A program made the position numbers and the translations under genes. Positions 11,071 through 23,921 of a DNA stretch of 64,000 nt are shown here, piece by piece. Under the pieces are notes generated by a model. The model was not told the origin of the DNA and made no database searches. It worked only from the letters and a program-made list of their open reading frames with translations. Each line of letters starts with the position of its first letter. The first letter of the stretch is position 1. This DNA comes from Erodium maritimum. Lineage: Eukaryota > Streptophyta > Magnoliopsida > Geraniales > Geraniaceae. Location: the NCBI GenBank assembly GCA_963921825.1, contig OY997590.1:56472012-56536011 (forward strand), in the 5' to 3' direction.

Positions 11071-12580
11071 TAATTATTGTTCTCGTTTTCTCTCTCAACG
11101 CAAACCCTAGCCGCTTTTACTATTTCCCCCACTTTTCCTATCCTTTTCCTACACCGGCGGCATCTTAGGCTTCGACCTCTGATGTCGTCGGTGGTGACCT
11201 TCGTTACCCCTCCTTCCTTTCCCCCTTGTTCTTCCTCACCCCCACACTTTACCGTCTCTTTTAACCTGCTCGTGTTTTGGCTTTGACGACTCCGACCGGC
11301 TTGGTCCTCCTTTTTTCTTTGCAGATCTGGCATGGGTCGACTTTCATTGGCCTTCTAGACCTTCGATTGTCGCGGATCTGTGGGGATTTGGTCGATTTTG
11401 GCACGGTTTGTTTAGTGACGGTCGCTGGTGCTTCTGGGCTCGACTTCGCCCCTTCTGTCCCGTCCCAGACTCACTGTTAGCGCTCGTTCTGGCACGGATC
11501 GCGTGCTGGAACTTTGATTGGCCGGAACATCTATCTCATCCTTCTGCCTCTCCTCGTCGGCGAGCCACTTTCAACGCTCAGATTTGGCCGTACCGATTGA
11601 CAGCACACTTGCCAGACTCTTTTGTTTGGGTTCCCTGACTTGTAGAATTGCTGGTTGCTTTGGTCAAGGCCAGGTGAACCAGACATTGTTCAACCGGATC
11701 TGGCTGGTGGGTTACACTTCGGGACTGAGAGGCGGTTGAGGGGTTCCATCGGATTTCCTGGTGTTGGCCACCGATGAACCCCTCACTCATTGCTGACATG
11801 CTCTTTCGTGGTGGTGCTGCTCAAACCACCTCCTCGGCTCTGTTGCTGCTGCTCCATGCTTGGGTATTTTGTCTCGTTTTCACCCTTTTTTTTTTCTGAT
11901 TAGTTATTGTGATGCTCTGCTTTGTTTCGTAGATCTGGACCATTACGTCTTTAGTGTTCCCAATCCGTTGTGATTCGAGGCTCGTCGGTTAATAGGTGTT
12001 GACCTCCAACGAGTGGTTATAGGACGTAGTGCCTTTGTTTGAATACCTTGGTTTACAATTTCTAGGGTTACAAAGTATCGATGGTCAATCGACTTTCGAC
12101 CCCTCTTTGTCATCCTTTCGGTGTTGGCCGGCGACATGTCGGGACTCATACATTTCTTTGAATTATGGGTCTCGATGAGAGGGGGTGTTCATTACTTTGT
12201 CTAATTTTGATCCTGGGGGTGTTTCGAGTGCCGATCAATGTTGAGGGCCAGGAAGGCTGTTTGAGTAGGTGTAAGGATTCGGAATTGTTGTTTCTTTTCT
12301 GGTGTTTTAGTTGTTTAGGTTGCCCTTGTTGGCTTTGTGTTGCCCTGGTTGGCTTTTGTTGCCCTTATTGGCTTTAGGTTTGTTGTGCTTAAGGTTAGAA
12401 GATTTTGGGTACTAGACCCTTTGTTGTGGCTTACTCATTGAGTTGTTGGTTCTGGTTTGAGCTGTCTTTATGGCAGGCTCCTGTTTGTAATCTGTATTGG
12501 AGGATTCGCCCTTGACCTCCTTTTCGAACTTTTTGAAAACTTGATTTTTTATAAAAAAAACTTGATGATCAAAATTTTTT
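11071..12580 (+). mobile_element. Non-LTR-type retroinsertion, 1.5 kb, family unknown
   Basis: A perfect 16-bp direct repeat, TACGTCCAATTAGGGA, flanks this block (11055-11070 and 12581-12596). That length is typical of target-primed reverse transcription. The insert is much more GC-rich than its surroundings. It starts with an untranslated-leader-like CT-rich stretch containing AAACCCTAGCC and ends in an A-rich tail (ATAAAAAAAACTTGATGATC). No reverse transcriptase or long open frame is present. It could be a 5'-UTR/3'-UTR composite of a LINE, or a retroposed non-coding transcript. Confidence 0.7.
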
Positions 12581-12623
12581 TACGTCCAATTAGGGAAAAT
12601 GCTTGGCTCGTAGAAAAGAAATA

Positions 12624-13045
12624 GGGATAACTCCACAAAACAACTATTGTTCGACTTTCATTTTCACAATATAACTGTAAACTATATTATCGACCATATC
12701 ACATCGATGGGTGAATTTTAAAAAAAAAACCATAATCTGCCTTGAAAATTTTGACGAGTCGTTGGTATTTTTTGGTGTGCCACGCACGATTAAACCATAA
12801 TCCATTGATTTGGTGTGCCACACACGATTAAACCATAATCCACTGATTTGGTGTGCCGCTCACGTGCTTTTCCACCTAAGCATGTGCGTGGCACACCAAA
12901 AAAACCAACGAATCGTCAAAATTGTCAAGGCAGATTATGATTTTTGAAAAAAATTTCACCCAACGATGTGATATGGTCGATAATATAGTTTACAATTATA
13001 TTGTAAAAACGAAAGTCGAACAATAGTTGTTTGTGGAGTTGTCCC
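12624..13045. mobile_element. Mutator-type MITE with long terminal inverted repeats
   Basis: The ends GGGATAACTCCACAAA (left) and GGGACAACTCCACAAA (right, reversed) open inverted repeats of well over 100 bp that cover most of the element. A perfect 9-bp duplication, AAAGAAATA, flanks it (12615-12623 and 13046-13054); nine bases is the Mutator signature. The middle holds near-repeats of TTTGGTGTGCCACGCACGA. It is non-coding and ends 289 bp upstream of the PPR start codon. Confidence 0.93.
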
Positions 13046-13263
13046 AAAGAAATATCTAATCCACACCAATCCATGAAGTTGATATGGCAAGAAGAAAGAG
13101 CCCAATAGGCCAATCTAATTGAACTTGGGACACGTTTACCAAATGACCACTCATCTTTTACACCCCAATAGCTAACCAAAATCACCTAACTACCCTTTCC
13201 GAGTATCACTCCAAAGTGAAAGTGGTAGTGACGAGACGAGCGGAGCCAAGCTCACTTCGGTCA

Positions 13264-13272
13264 AAACCCTAA
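13264..13272 (+). promoter_or_regulatory. Telo-box AAACCCTAA upstream of the PPR gene
   Basis: AAACCCTAA lies 63 bp before the ATG. Telo-boxes are common near start sites of plant genes for translation and organelle biogenesis. No convincing TATA box is seen, as is usual for PPR genes. The functional assignment is inferred. Confidence 0.5.
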
Positions 13273-13334
13273 TAGAACGAACTCTCAAACCCACAATAGA
13301 ACGAAACCGAACCTCGGAGCCACCACCGTCGTCA

Positions 13335-16300
13335 ATGGCGTCTCAAATGGCGATCCTGGCCCGAACCAGGGCTCTCGTCAAGACCTTCAATCCCAGCAAC
13401 CCCGTCAAGGCCATATCCACCTTCACATTCCTCTCTCAGGAGCCCCAACTCGCCGAATCGCCACCTCCTCCTCCCGAACCCTCTCCCCTCCCGCCAAACC
13501 CCGCCTCCGGAAGCCCCCTCTACGGCGAGAACTGGCGCAGTCCCGCGGCGGTCCCGGCGGCGTCGCTCCATAACCATGCCATCGTACCGATCGGCTCCCC
13601 CCACCAGGGACCAGTGAACCAGCTCCACGCGCTCGCGAAAACCCTGGACTTGCAGGCCATTCTGGACTATTTCTCTAATTGGATGGCCTCGCAGCAGTGG
13701 AACGACATTAAGCAGGTGTTCGAGTTCTGGACCCGCTCGCTGGACAGGCACGGCAAGCCAAACAAGCCTGAGGTTGGTCTGTATAATCTCTACTTGAGGG
13801 CGAATTTGATGCTCGAAGCTAAACCCGGAGAGCTGCTGGATCTGCTGGCGAGGATGGAGGCCTACGGCGTGGTGGCGAATACTGCTTCCTATAATCTGGT
13901 GCTCAAGGCCATGTACAAGGCCAAGGAGACGAAGGCCGCTGAGAAGCTGATTGAAAGGTTAGTAGCTCAATCTTGTTAATGAATGTATGCGAAATGGATG
14001 AAATGCTTGTGCTTCCCATAATTGCATATGTATGTACATAAGCACATTCATTTACACTTTTAGATCATATGCACATTTACCTTCTGATTGATCTATCTTT
14101 TCTTCTTTGTGTTTAGGATGCTGCAGATTGGGAAAGGATCTCTTCCAGATGACGAGTCATATAATTTGGTTATAAGAATGCTGTTATCAGCAAATCAGAC
14201 TGACGCTGCAATGAAGTATATCGATATGTCTATGAAATCTGGTTATGTTTTGCCAATGAAGGTTTTCAGTGATTGTATACTAAGCTGCATACGCAAAGGC
14301 AAGTTGGATATTCTGGTCTCAATCATAGAGTTGTCTGAGGTATGCGACCGAACTTGATTGATTGCTAAAAGACTCAATTCAAGGAATTTTGGATTCGCTT
14401 GGTATTTATTTGTTTGTTTTTTTGTTCGTATGTGATGCTATCAGACAATGGGCCAGACCAATGCTCTTTGTCCGTCTTGGTCCATGTGTAAGATTCTCGC
14501 AGAGGCTGCAATGCACGAGCGCAATAGCAAGCTTGCATTTTATGCATTGAACTTTATGGACATATGGATTTCTCGGAGTAAAAATGCACAGCCTCCTGGG
14601 CATCTTTCCATAGATGAAGGACTGGTTGTGTCAGCACTTGCAACTGCAGGAAAGACCTACAGTTCCACTCTCTTGGACAGATCATGGCAAGTCCTACAGC
14701 TCTCAATGCTTCATAAAAAGGCTCCTCATCCGGAAACTTACCTTGCCAAGATTTATGCCTATGCATCACTGGGGAGTCTAAAGAAGGCTTTTCTGACACT
14801 GAAAGAATTTGAGTGCACATATGTAAATTCCAATGAAAAAACAGAAGAACTTTTCTCTCCATTTACCTCTTTATATCCATTGGCTGTTTCCTGCTGCAAG
14901 AATGGTTTTGAAACTCTGGACTCGGTATGTAATTTCATCTATTGCAGTTGATGTTCTGGATTAATGCTTCCATTTTATTGTTCATAAATCATTACTAAGT
15001 GAAATATTTTATATAATGCAACGGACATGATACTCTTCTGATCTTACATCATTGTTTTTTTCTACGGAATCATGCAAGTTTGTGTTAAGAGTTGAAATAT
15101 GATGCTAGATCTGTGTACACGCCTGTTCTGAACTCCCATAATTTTGTTATTGGTTTATTCTGAATGCATTCAGTCGCGCGTGCAATTGTAGGTAGTGGAC
15201 CTACGTTTATTGAGGTTCTATCTACTATTTAATAAATGTTCAGTTTTTATTGCGTAAGTTATGTTCGATGATGAGAGGCAATTAGCTTATGAATCTTAAT
15301 ATACTTAATTGACTGAAAGATATGCATGCTGGTCTTACGTGATATTTTGGTTTGTTGTTGATCTCTACATATTTGATTACTTTATATATTCTATATTGTG
15401 TGGCCATCTTGCAGCATATTATTAAACATAATTACCGATGGATAACAAAAAATTTACACCTGGATTTATTGAATTATTTTCCAGGTGTATTATGAACTGG
15501 AGAAATGGGGCCAGGCAAATCCTCCTTACAAGTCTGTTGCTGCTTTGAATTGTATAATTGTTGGTTGTGCTAATACATGGGATCTTGATAGGGCATACCA
15601 AACTTTTGAAGCAATTAGTGGGACATTTGGTATGACCCCTGATGTTCACTCATACAATGCTCTTATGTATGCATTTGGGAAGCTCAATAAGGTACATATT
15701 TTTATGACAATCTGTGTGCCTTATTCTTCCGACGCACAACTGTAGCAGCCGTATGGTGCTTCTTTTGGAACTAGCTTTTAATATATGCCAAATGCAGAAC
15801 CTATGTCATTATTTTTGAAAACATCACATGTACTTTATAGTAGTTCATCATTAGTATGCTGCTCAAGGTCTCATGGATTGCTTGCTTATGTGTTTAAACA
15901 ATTTTCGAGTAACAGTGAATTTTTGATGTGCGGCAGGCTGTTGATGCTACAAAGGTGTTTGAGCACTTCATAAGTTTGGGTATTAAACCCAATGCAAAAT
16001 CATATGCATTGCTCGTTGATGCTCATCTCGTCAATCGAGATCCAAAAGCTGCTCTCGCTGTGATTGATGAAATGGTAAATACTCCTCTTTTGTTATATAT
16101 GAGTGGGCTTGTGATTCTTTAAACTATATTCATAACAAACCCTCTGGGCAGGTAACTGCTGGATTTGTGCCATCAAAAGAAACTCTCAAGAAAGTCAGAA
16201 GACGGTGCATGCGGGAAATGAACTATGAGAGTGACAAACGAGTTGAGGACGTGGCTAAGAGGTTTCAAATTCGAATGGGTGCAGAGGCACGCAGGAACAT

Positions 16301-16337
16301 TCTGTTTACTCTCAAGTATGATACTAAATATGCCTAG
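13335..16337 (+). CDS. P-class pentatricopeptide repeat protein, At1g26460-like, mitochondrial
   Basis: Six exons: 13335-13957, 14117-14339, 14445-14924, 15485-15691, 15937-16074 and 16152-16337. All introns are GT...AG, and the exons sum to 1857 bp (618 residues plus stop). The protein begins MASQMAILARTRALVK, a basic, acid-free stretch typical of a mitochondrial presequence. A Pro-rich segment (residues ~38-65) follows, and then helical PPR-type repeats such as NTASYNLVLKAMYKA, DDESYNLVIRML and DVHSYNALMYAFGKL. There is no DYW or E domain, so it is P class. Length and sequence closely resemble Arabidopsis At1g26460 (from memory), whose family binds organellar RNA; the RNA target is unknown. 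Exon 1 is GC-rich, unlike the rest. The frame is intact throughout. Confidence 0.95.
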
Positions 16338-17269
16338 GTAAGTTCTGGTACATGGAAGGAATACCCTTACTTAGAAAGGTTTGTTTGTAGCAATCTTTAT
16401 TTGTCCATTCCCTTACTGTTGATATACCTCTTGATACTGACTTGGGATCCTCGACTCCATTCCAAACTGGGTTGGGGGTGTAAAGGGTGAGGTTTAATTA
16501 TGCATTGCTGCCATTTGCTGACAGGTGTTTGTTTTGCCATCCAGGTTTCAGTTTTCTGGGTATGCATAATGTTGGCACCAAGAAACCAAACTGCTGAGTT
16601 CAAATATTGATCCTTTCTTCTCCACTTAACCCTCTGTAAATTATATGATTGCACTTTGTTTTTATTCTTGACAGGAAGAGTTTTACAAACACATTTTTGT
16701 TCAGTTTTCCTTGATCATGTACTCTTTCCTTGCTTTCTGATGAAAATCAGGCTGATCTTTTTTCATAGGTACCATAAAATGAGATTTTAATTCAATTTGA
16801 TTATTTAACATTTAAAAATAAATTGGATGCATTGCAGTTATATAATATGTTATATTTCTCTTCCTTTTATCTATTGTTATGAATGGCCAAATGGATGAGA
16901 GAGGCTCGGGAGAAGGCGCGACAAACACAGACAAATTGGAGAGGGGTAAAAGAGACTGAGAAAAAGTTTTAAAATCCAAGTAACTTCGGCTTTTGCTTAG
17001 CCTTTTTAGGCTATCCAGTGGCGTTTTGGGCCCGTTTTTTTGTGTCGAATTGGGTAATTTTTTTTACCGTTGATATTTTGAATCTGAGTCTTGTGTCTAG
17101 TCGATTCGGAGAAACCGCTTAAGATAGTATACGAACATGAAGACATGCAGGCCCATCGAATCAACCAAAGCGTTGCTGACAACACGAATCATAGTGCTAC
17201 ATGTGGTGACGTTTCGATAACTGAAGCAGAAAAGGCGCGACGATTCAATCATGTTGAATGGGTCACCAG
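16338..17269. other. PPR 3' region and spacer
   Basis: 3' untranslated and downstream sequence of the PPR gene, then AT-rich DNA. From about 16880 the composition changes to GC-richer sequence that may be the edge of an old transposon. No gene is supported. Confidence 0.5.
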
Positions 17270-17795
17270 CATGGTTGTAAAAGTCCCCGACTAGTCCGCC
17301 TAGGCCCCAAAATCTATAAAAGCGCCCGACTCGTCGCCTCGCCTAGGCCCCAAAATCCGAAAATCACCCGACTCGTCGTCCTACCCGATTAGTCAAAAAT
17401 TTGGGACACTGGTTTGTGAAATCGGACATTTGAAAAATAGATGAAAAGTGAGAGAGACGATATGTTTGTAATGGTCTTAAATTTCTTGATAAAAAAATAT
17501 GAAACGTGACCCTCTTTGGTGGTTCATCATTATAATTTATTTTTTTTTAAATAAAGAGTAAAATCAAAATGAGAGCATTACTTTGTTTAGTATTTTGTAA
17601 TTTGATACTTTATGTTTTTTATATCATACAAATATAGTTTATATTTTGAATTTTTTATTATATTTGTGCCATATATATTTATTAATAATTAAAAATTTAA
17701 ATCCGCCTAGGCCCCGCCCAGGTCCCGACTAGTCCCCGCCTAACGCCTAAGGGTCCTCACCGCCCGACTAGCACCTAGCGCCATTTACAACCTTG
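17270..17795. mobile_element. hAT-type MITE
   Basis: Left end CATGGTTGTAAA and right end (reversed) CAAGGTTGTAAA form short terminal inverted repeats. A perfect 8-bp duplication GTCACCAG flanks the element (17262-17269 and 17796-17803), the size made by hAT transposases. The subterminal regions are GC-rich with repeated CCGCCTAGGCCCC-like words, and the centre is AT-rich. Non-coding. Confidence 0.9.
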
Positions 17796-17958
17796 GTCAC
17801 CAGAGTCGTTTGACCCTTCATTTTTTTAAAACATAAAACCAACGAATTTTTATTTATAAATATATGAATCCCCACACAACAAATCCCACAAGTTCTCTCA
17901 ACTCTCTCCCAAAGACACAAAATTCTCTCCTTATTCGTTCTGATACCGTATTGTGTTC

Positions 17959-19214
17959 ATGGATTCATCGAGCAGTGACGAGTACGATCTCGACAAAATG
18001 GACTACGTAACGTTACGAGCAACGACCCGAGAAACCGAGCAACAGATGTTGGAGTCCATATGAGCACAAGTTCAGGAGACCGAGGCAAGTATGACAAACC
18101 CCATCTGGGAGAAGCAGAAAAAGCAAGTCGTGAATGGAGACCGTGCAGGAGCTCACGAGCGGCTTATTTCCGACTACTTTGTAGATACCCTGACCGTCGG
18201 CGTTTCTGAATGGGGAAATCGGTTTCCTTGAAAATTGTAGACGGGTGTCCGAGTACGATTTGTACTTCGCCCAAAAGACCGATTACCGTGGCCGGCCCTG
18301 ATTCTCAGCCATCCAAAAGTGTACGGAAACTATACGGATGTTGTGTTACGGTTCATCGACCGACAGTCTGGACGAGTATTTGAAGATGGGTGAGACAACT
18401 GTCCTTGAGTGCATGTACCAGTTTTGCTACGTCATAATCAACATCTTTGGTGATTCCTATCTCCGGAAGCCCAACGGTAATGACATTGCTAACATTACAC
18501 TTATCAATGAAACCCGTGGTTTTTTAAGTTGTATCGATAACCTTGATTATATGCATTAGGCGTGGAGGGATTGTCCTAAATCCCAATAGGGGGTTTATGA
18601 GCGGGGTGATCATTCTGGACCTACGATGATGCTTGAAGCGATTGTGGGACCTGACACTTGGATTTTGCCCGCTTACTTTCGCATGTCGGGTTCGAACAAC
18701 AACATCAGTGTCCTGAACCAATCGTCCATATTTAGGCATGTATTTCAGGGTGATCATCCTTCTGTCGAGTTTTAGGTCAACGGTACATCATACAACACTC
18801 TGTACTACCTAATAGATGGAATTTACCCATCGTGGGCGTGCTTCGTGAAGTTTATCCCGACACCACAACTACCAAAGCACATGTTATACACCAAAAAACA
18901 AGAGGCAGCAAGGAAAGATGTGGAGAGGGCATTCAGGATATTGCAAGCTCGTTTCCATATCATCAGTAGGCCTGCTCGTGATTGGGATGATAGGAAACTT
19001 GCGGTCATGCATTATTATGCACAACATGATAGTGGAGGACGAACGGGTCACCTACCAAGGAGACATTGAACGCCTCCCATCCGAAGAACCAATGTTACCA
19101 GTGACCCGACGGCCAATACCAGGGTACGAATACATCCGATACAGGTCAAGCTGGTTAGAGGATGTGAATCCAGATCGACCCGATAAGAAAAATAACCAAT
19201 CCGAGCGAAGTTAG
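17959..19214 (+). pseudogene. PIF/Harbinger transposase (ALP1/HARBI1-like), broken
   Basis: A TATA-like TTTATAAATATATG and a CT-rich leader precede ATG 17959. The reading gives a HARBI1/DDE_Tnp_4 protein: an N-terminal block (GAHERLISDYF), then DEYLKMGETTVLECMYQFC, the first catalytic region (CIDNLDYMH), the second (YYLIDGIYPSW) near 18806-18840, and the glutamate block (KDVERAFRILQARF) near 18912-18955, followed by NMIVEDERV. Several stops and frameshifts interrupt it, including a TGA near 18061 and a TAG in place of the tryptophan after YMH. Terminal inverted repeats were not located. It resembles domesticated ALP1 genes, but the breaks argue for a dead transposon. Confidence 0.88.
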
Positions 19215-20330
19215 ACAAAATCCGGTCTGAAATCCATATTATTCGGATCTGGGTCTTGATCTAGGATACCAAATTCGCCTGATATCGGGTAATATCTCGT
19301 TTGGTAATATTTATTATTACTTAAATCTAAGATACCATAAATTTATTCATATTTAAAATGTAATATTTTAATTTAGTATGACTTTTATAATTTGAATTTA
19401 GTTTACAAGTATGTGTGTTATCATTTTTTATAATATTGTCTTGATGGTTGTAAAATACATTTGATTATTATATACGAAGTAGATTTAGGATCATTAAGTT
19501 CACTCAATGGTCCATGCTTAATGGTCCTTCACCCGAATGGTTAAAAGAAATTGTTAGTGTTTTGTATTGTTTTAATTTTTTAACCGAGGAAATGGATTGA
19601 AATGGTCATTTTGGGATCAAAACAGTGAGCCCATTACGGTCCGGGTAAAATCCAGAACCGGTCATATCCGATTCGAATATAGAAGGCCAAAACTCCAGAA
19701 TTTTAGACGTAATCCGGACAGGATATAGACATGGAGTTTTTTTACCCAAGCGATTTGGGAAGGGTAATTAAATGGCCTCCGAAGAGGGTATCTGGTCCGG
19801 TTACACCCCTATTTATGTCCATCGGTCCGGGTCCGACGAAGTCCAACACCAGATTTTTTTTTAAGTTATAAGATTTTATAATAATAAATTTATATGGATT
19901 TTAAAATAAAAATCTGTAAAAGATAAATTGAAAATAAAAATAGGTTTTGTATATACGGTTACTTTCTGAGGGTATTTTTATCATTTCATTGACAACTTAA
20001 TAGAACTGGATGGAAAAATGAACAACATTATTTAATGATTAGGTTAATGTATGTATCTATAGTTTACAAACCTTAATATATCCATGTAAAAACGGGTATA
20101 GATTAATGTATGTATTTATAATTAATCCTTAAACTTGATAACTACAACAATTTACCATCGAGAGTACAGTAAGGAAAATTTACAATTGCCCTTCTATAAT
20201 TATAAATATAAATTAAAAATCAATAATAATAATATTTTAAATATCAATACAAGCATAACTATTTGGTTATATTATAATTCTAAGTATTTTTTTTCATTTT
20301 CTCTCATCCTCACAACTGCCACCACTATCA
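19215..20330. other. AT-rich spacer without a gene
   Basis: Low-complexity AT-rich sequence with a GC-richer patch at 19600-19840 (TCCGGGTAAAATCCAGAACC). No open frame or terminal repeat is supported. Confidence 0.5.
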
Positions 20331-22400
20331 TGGGCAAGCGTCCCGCGTTTCCCACCGCTCAGACCGCTAGAGCCCCTCCTGTTGTTGCGACCACCGGAGC
20401 TCCTCATCCACTAGTATACTATGTCGGGGCTGTGGTGGACCAATCAGCCGCACTACACACCGTGAGCCAATGGATCCAAACCCCCCGACCACTACATATG
20501 GGATCAGGGTCTTCACCGACAGCCCTTTAGGACCAACAACATCCTCACAATCGAAGACTGGCATGGACCCAACTCCGACTACACCCTACATCGACTAGAG
20601 GCATCTCCCTACACCAACGAGTACCTCCAACACTGAGACTCCTACGACTTCCCTCACTGCCCGTCCCTAGGATTGTGACAACGATCCAACACCATATAGG
20701 GGCGTTGACTCTCGAGGACGAACCGGATGACGACTACGATGTGGTGGTTGTCTCGATCGAAGCTATCCTAGCTGCTACTGATGGGTGTTACCACCACTCT
20801 CTGACCGGTCGAGTTGTGGCCGACATAGGCTATAATCTAAAGGCTTTGTGTGAGTGATGATTCAGCGATGGAAGATTAGGGGTCTGAAATTTGAATGCCT
20901 CAGAAAGGATGTGTGGCTTTTCATTTTCCATACATCATGGTGATGTACAACGTTCAACATTTGGGCTCTTGGGGATTTAGTGTGTATGTACCCCTTCTAC
21001 CATGCATGCAATCGAGCACCCTACATTTCCGATTTATGAAGATCGGAGTGAGGGCCTTCAATGTACCAGGAGATGTAGGGAATGGTTCGGTCCGTTCTAT
21101 CTTGGCCAATACGTTAGGTACTGAGGTAGCATTTGCACCTATCTCACCCTTTTGCCGCTTTGACGATTTTCTGTGGTTTCGTGTTAGTATTGATGTGGAC
21201 AGACCACTCCTCCGATGGATTCATCTCCGGCTCTCGGTTAATTTGGAACCTACCACTTGGGTTTACAATATGAACGCTTAAAAGGGTATTGCGCCCGATG
21301 TGGGAGGCTCAACCACCAGATTGAGTTCTTCTAGGCCCGTATTCTAGGAGCAGGAAGGGAAGAGGTAAGATACGATGATTCTCTTCGGGTCAAGACAGTG
21401 GCGGAGGCATCTTTTTCAGTGAGGGGGGGGGGGGGGGCACCAAATTTTTTTTAATGGTAATACATAACGTTAACAATATTTGAGGGGTAAATTAGGAAAT
21501 TGAAAGAAACTAGAGGAATATTTTTAGAATTTTTTTCAAAAAATAAGTAACAAAATTTAAAAAAAGCTTAAATTTTGTAAGAATTAAACTGAAAACTTAC
21601 ATTGATGTAGTCTCCAACTTTAGACAATATCTTAAATAAAAATAATTTTTTTCAAACTAATTAGAATTGTTAAAAAAAAAATTAGAAGTACAAAACAAAA
21701 AATATAATAAAAAACCATCATACACCTAATACACGGTTGAAACCTATTAAACAATTTAAAATAATAAATAAGAACATTTAATGTTAATATATGGTTAAAT
21801 CTTATTGAGTAATTACTTTCTTTTTTGATAAATACTGAACAATTACCTCTTTTTTTGAAAAATATTGAACAAATACCTTTCTTTGATAAGTATTGAACAG
21901 TTACTTGTTATATCTTGTATTCTACTATTAATTAGCAAAAAATGGAAAGATAAAAGATGATAATTTAAAACACAGAATTTTGGTTTTATGGAAAGTCAGG
22001 AGGGGCACAAATAAACATATAATTAAAAAGCTTTTATAAAGCTCAACCATAAGTTAGTTTTTAGAGAATTGAGGGGGGCACGTGCCCCCCTGGGTCATGT
22101 GTAGATCCGCCTCTGGGTCAAGATGGGATTCGACACAGAGCGGCTACTTCAAACGGAATGGGGGCACCCCAGGCACAACATGTCTTCTTGGTCGATGAGC
22201 TCCTCACCTCGCTTATCCTTGAACCGATTGGGGATTTTGTGGGAGGTGGAAGGATTCATGTCCCTCCCCCGAGATTTTCGGCACTCATTAAGGAGGGTGA
22301 GGGCACCTCGAAGACTTGTGATTTGGCTAAGGAGCGTCCCAAAGGGGCAGTTCCAAAAATTCAGTAGGAACGTCCCAGATCTTAAGCGGATTAGGGGAGA
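20331..22400 (+). pseudogene. LINE-type ORF1 (DUF4283 plus CCHC knuckle), broken by a MITE
   Basis: Read across frames, 20700-21280 gives a DUF4283-like protein: an acidic start (LEDEPDDDYD), HHSLTGRVVAD, a WKIRGL block, ISPFCRFDDFLWFRVSIDVDRPL and a WV-x-YERL segment. A zinc knuckle at about 21270-21330 reads CARCGRLNHQIEFF, in which the final cysteine is phenylalanine. This architecture belongs to ORF1 of plant L1-type LINEs and derived genes. There are many stops. A 720-bp MITE (21396-22115) interrupts the reading. No reverse transcriptase follows, and the part after 22120 is not recognisable. Confidence 0.7.
21396..22115. mobile_element. hAT-like MITE with G-tract and CACGTG palindrome
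   Basis: Ends CAGTGGCGGA (left) and CAGAGGCGGA (right, reversed). A perfect 8-bp duplication GGTCAAGA flanks it (21388-21395 and 22116-22123). A poly-G run at about 21423-21437 near the left end and an 18-bp perfect palindrome, GGGGGGCACGTGCCCCCC, at 22073-22090 mark the subterminal regions. The interior is AT-rich and non-coding. Confidence 0.9.
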
Positions 22401-23783
22401 TCACAAAGACTCGTGATCTGGCTAACATGAATTAGGGCAAAGCTCGGGGTGTGCAAGTAGCAGACCCCGATTATTTTAGTGATAGTTTGATGATCGAGTC
22501 ACTAGAACCTTCTCCGTACCACGTACATGACATTACCGAAACTCGTCCTCGAATGAGGAAACAAAAAGAACCTCGGGAGTAGGTAAGTGGACTGGGTCCC
22601 GTGCGGAAAAAAGGCACTGAAGGCCAAAGGGAAGAGAAAGACAGGCTAGTTCTACACCCGTACATGTCAGTTGAAGAGGGCACTAGACCTCACGCTGGTT
22701 CCCACTACCACTCGTCTGCTAGTGGATGAGGAGAACATCGATGATCGACAGACGAGTGCTGTCAAACAGCCCCATCAAGATCCACTATCGGACCTCGTGT
22801 TGGGGTGGTAGAGGCCTGATGACCCACCCCTATGACTCGAGACTGCTTCTGCTTGGCAGTCCCGGGAGGATCAAGAAGGCATCTTAGTTTTATTAATGTT
22901 GGTTGCGTTTCAATTGTTTTCATTTCTAGTTCTTGGTTTTATTATGTTGGACTTTTATTATTTTAAGAGTAGGATGTTTGAATTTTCTTTGTTTGTCTAA
23001 AAATAAAAATTAGACTAGTTCTATGGACCCAAGAGTGTTAGGTCCCTTACAGGAGGCCCAAACATATTCTAGAGATCAAGGTCTTTGGCCCTACTTGTGT
23101 AATATTGGTTCGATTAATAAAATTTCCTCATTGCCTTTTTCAGAAAAGTTATAATTCTATTACAATTATAATTACATTCCTCTCATATTTGAAATTCTTA
23201 CTAAAAAATTAAATGCTAAATTGAATAATGAATAAAAAATAATTCATACTTATTAATCATATAACAAATGATACGTATAAGACAACATTTCTTTTTTAAA
23301 ATAAGCGTAATATATTTCATTGTAAATGTATACTGTCCAATTGTCGTTTGAGTTGTTTGAAAGTATGATAAGAGTTCAAAGCTAAAATAACATTTTGAAG
23401 TGTAAAAAATGTTCAAATACGCATAACAAATATTCAAATGATCGTAACTATTTCGTACGAACTTTGATTTAGGTCCAAAAAGTACCAAATAAAAAGTAAA
23501 TGAAAACTTTACAATTTTATAATCTTTCTCGGATAAAGAAATTGCAAGACATACACCGTATTCCTCTAAATTCGTCTTTCGTTTATGGTCAGAAACCACT
23601 GTTCAAGTTACACTTAGCCTAGATTTTGACCATAAAATAAAGATGTTGCAAAACAGCTGTTTTCAAGCGAAAATACTCACAATTATTCTCTTTAATACAA
23701 TTTAATTCCAGAAAATTTTGAAGCTTCAATTCTTGAAATATGTGACTCGAATGTATATTCGTATAACATCTACAACGTGCGAC
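22401..23783. other. Decayed sequence and AT-rich spacer
   Basis: 22400-22870 keeps the codon-like, C-rich texture of the preceding pseudogene but no frame. 22900-23130 looks like a transcribed 3' end (AATAAAATTTCCTCATTG). The rest is AT-rich with no supported feature. Confidence 0.45.
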
Positions 23784-23921
23784 TTAGAGCGATTCACAAA
23801 TGTGATCCGTAAGTCACGACTTGCAAGTCGACCTACAACCATTGGAAGCGCGACACGTGGCGTTGGCGTGGCGAAATTCGACCGTTGGGCTCCAACGGTC
23901 AGGAACGGTTATTTTTATTTT

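Noticed and set aside
13332..13751. 139-codon open frame on the minus strand
   Set aside because: Antisense shadow of GC-rich PPR exon 1.
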